A DNA stretch of 64,000 nt, taken from contig CBDATB010000015.1 of the NCBI GenBank assembly GCA_965199745.1, positions 434,001-498,000 of the forward strand, read 5' to 3'. The position numbers and the translations under genes are program-made. Source of the stretch: CBDATB01 sp965199745. GTDB lineage: Bacteria; Bacteroidota; Bacteroidia; Cytophagales; Flammeovirgaceae. The notes under the pieces were generated by a model. That model ran no database searches and had not been told where the DNA came from. It was given only the letters and a program-made list of their open reading frames with translations. Shown one piece after another: positions 62,577 through 64,000 of the stretch. Positions within the stretch are counted from its first letter, which is position 1, and each line of letters opens with the position of its first letter.

Positions 62577-63530
62577 ATGAAAGCTAGCAGTACCCTTAAA
62601 AATTGTTTAAAAACTACTTTTTGTTTCAAAAAATCCTTTTTCTGCATAGCATTATTGCTATTTGTATGCACTTGCTGTGTTCCTTCAAAGCGGAATATCT
62701 TTTTTGCTACTGATGGTTATATTAATGAAGTTAAGCTTGAGAATGCACTTAAAGAAGCAAGCGGCAATTATGTCATTGCGTCTTTTGATTATATTGCTGT
62801 TTCTGTTTTCACTAATAAAGGTGAAATTTTGGTAGATCCCAATTTTGAATTTGAAACAGGGAAGAACAAAACAGAATCCACACAACCTTTGACTAGGCAA
62901 GGTACACAAGCAAATATGTTTAATGTTTTTTCTGGATTGACCAGCCCTCCCATCGCTCAAAACAAAGGTATTCCCCAAAATTACCGTGTTAATGAAGATG
63001 GTTTTTGTTTTTTACCCATGATCGGTAACATTAAGTTAGCAGGTTATACGCTCAAACAAGCGGACAGTATTATAGCAGAAAAGTTTAAAGCACATTATAA
63101 AGAACCTTTCGTTGTAACGCAATACACAAATAAAAGAGTTTTTATACTTGGTGCTTTGGGTAGTAGGGTTATTCCTTTGCAAAATGAAGATATTAGCTTA
63201 ATAGAGGTATTGGCCATTGCGGGTGGAGGTGGTCAACCATTGGGTAGCAATACTGGTATTAGTACAAACTTGTTCAAAACAAACAACATCAGAATTATCA
63301 GAAGTTACCAAAGCGGAACGCCTAGCGTGCAGGTAGTGAATCTTAGTACAATGCAAGGGTTATTGAAGGCCGATTTGCACATACGCCCTAACGATGTGAT
63401 TTATATAGAACCAAGAAGACAGTTCGATCTCGGTAATTTTCAGCTAATTCAAGTATTTGCTTCCACTGTAACTGCCATAATTACGTTATATTTACTAATC
63501 CAATCGCTTAATAATAATCAATCCCCATAA
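62577..63530 (+). CDS. Polysaccharide export outer-membrane lipoprotein (Wza-like)
   Basis: A 317-residue lipoprotein (lipobox VCTC or CTCC, Cys near residue 36). The polysaccharide biosynthesis/export domain is visible in NYRVNEDGFCFLPMIGNIKLAGYTLKQADSIIAEKF and the SLBB-like segment RVFILGALGSRVIPLQNEDISLIEVLAIAGG. The C-terminal helix FASTVTAIITLYLLIQSL is the membrane-crossing helix of the Wza type in this phylum. First gene of an exopolysaccharide or capsule locus, followed 5 bases later by a Wzc-like gene. Confidence 0.9.
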   Translation: MKASSTLKNCLKTTFCFKKSFFCIALLLFVCTCCVPSKRNIFFATDGYINEVKLENALKEASGNYVIASFDYIAVSVFTNKGEILVDPNFEFETGKNKTESTQPLTRQGTQANMFNVFSGLTSPPIAQNKGIPQNYRVNEDGFCFLPMIGNIKLAGYTLKQADSIIAEKFKAHYKEPFVVTQYTNKRVFILGALGSRVIPLQNEDISLIEVLAIAGGGGQPLGSNTGISTNLFKTNNIRIIRSYQSGTPSVQVVNLSTMQGLLKADLHIRPNDVIYIEPRRQFDLGNFQLIQVFASTVTAIITLYLLIQSLNNNQSP

Positions 63531-63535
63531 CACTG

Positions 63536-64000
63536 ATGAAAAAAACAAGGAATTTCGAACACTTGGCGCATCAAGAGAAACCCATATATGACTCCAGCAA
63601 TACTATTGACAAGTCGAAACTATTCTTCATATTAAGAACTACGTCTATCTGGATTATTACTATATTTATTGTTTTTATATCGATTAGTTACAGTGTTGTT
63701 AGATGGACAAAACCTCTGTACGAAGCAGAAACAACCATCCAAATTGAAACAAAACGCTCTCCGGTTAATATTCTGGAGAACGACCCGGTTGAAAGCATTA
63801 AATTGTCTGGCGAAATTGCCATTATTAGCTCGACAGTAATGTTTGATACTGTAATTGAGGTATTGAATTTAGGTGTCAGTTATCACTATGAAGGTGACAT
63901 ACTTAACGACGAACGCTTTGGCAACTCTCCTTTTGAAGTAAAATATAAAATACACAATGCTGTTGTATACGACAAAAAATTTAGTGTCAAAATATTAGAT
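63536..64000 (+). CDS. Polysaccharide co-polymerase / tyrosine kinase, N-terminal part
   Basis: The first 155 codons are in the window. A membrane helix at residues about 38-60 (IWIITIFIVFISISYSVV) is followed by YEAETTIQIETKRSPVNILENDPVESIKL and IISSTVMFDTVIEVLNLG, the Wzz chain-length-determinant domain seen in Wzc proteins of Bacteroidota. A C-terminal BY-kinase domain, if present, lies outside. It is translationally close to the Wza-like gene. Confidence 0.88.
   Translation, partial: MKKTRNFEHLAHQEKPIYDSSNTIDKSKLFFILRTTSIWIITIFIVFISISYSVVRWTKPLYEAETTIQIETKRSPVNILENDPVESIKLSGEIAIISSTVMFDTVIEVLNLGVSYHYEGDILNDERFGNSPFEVKYKIHNAVVYDKKFSVKILD

Overview
The window is AT-rich chromosomal DNA from a member of the Bacteroidota, most likely of the Cytophagales/Chitinophagales type. 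The reasons are: promoters of the Bacteroidota form (TAnnTTTG, some with a TTTG/TTG box 18-19 bases upstream); almost no Shine-Dalgarno sequences; and family-specific genes such as DUF4271, a CCDC81-type HU/SPOR protein, a DUF4212 plus SLC5 symporter pair, the split cytochrome oxidase subunit III/III/IV set, a carboxynorspermidine dehydrogenase and FloA. The lineage below phylum is inference.

Layout. 0-11.4 kb: the start of valS (cut by the window), an AT-rich FkbM methyltransferase, DUF4271-hemD-SpmA/B-like transporter, a polyprenyl diphosphate synthase, a Fur-type regulator, a GH13 alpha-glucosidase, trmD, a retropepsin-like/PDZ protease and hemH. 11.6-18.5 kb: lysA, a nonsense-interrupted gene, a secreted protein often mislabelled asparagine synthetase B, an Ig-like lipoprotein, purQ and a TPR protein. 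19-28.6 kb: a 1023-residue secreted protein of eleven Ig-like repeats, idi, an inositol module (inositol-phosphate synthase plus nucleotidyltransferase), an HU/SPOR protein, tatC and the PBP2 gene mrdA, closed by a strong bidirectional terminator. 28.6-38.3 kb: a porin-DUF4212-symporter operon, an ArsR regulator, terminal-oxidase subunits with a degenerate SCO protein, a class V aminotransferase and fumC.

39.2-41.9 kb is the accessory part: a decayed restriction-modification operon (methyltransferase with at least four frame breaks and a nonsense codon, putative endonuclease with a nonsense codon, a small unknown protein) and a broken toxin-antitoxin pair, bracketed by two direct repeats of about 127 bases that carry the toxin 3' end and a hairpin. 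42-44.6 kb: a tightly packed trio of exported proteins including an S41 protease. 44.6-55 kb: FloA/NfeD and a CPBP-like protein, thiL, enoyl-CoA hydratase, patatin, a DUF885 protein that has lost its metal motif, asnS and carboxynorspermidine dehydrogenase.

55.1-55.6 kb is a rearrangement scar: an hsdS fragment, an rbfA 3' fragment and an intact tRNA-Thr. 55.6-58.7 kb: operon rimP, L,D-transpeptidase, nusA, methylmalonyl-CoA epimerase, with a promoter and a leader hairpin. 58.9-64 kb: DUF983, a secreted protein, a TPR lipoprotein, an isochorismate synthase for menaquinone (with the polyprenyl synthase and idi this gives the quinone theme), and the start of a polysaccharide export locus (Wza-like, Wzc-like) that runs off the window.

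I did not find a clearly new functional system. The most informative non-routine items are the repeat-flanked decayed RM/TA island, the tRNA-linked hsdS/rbfA scar, and three proteins that keep a family fold but lack its active-site residues (SCO, DUF885, CPBP).
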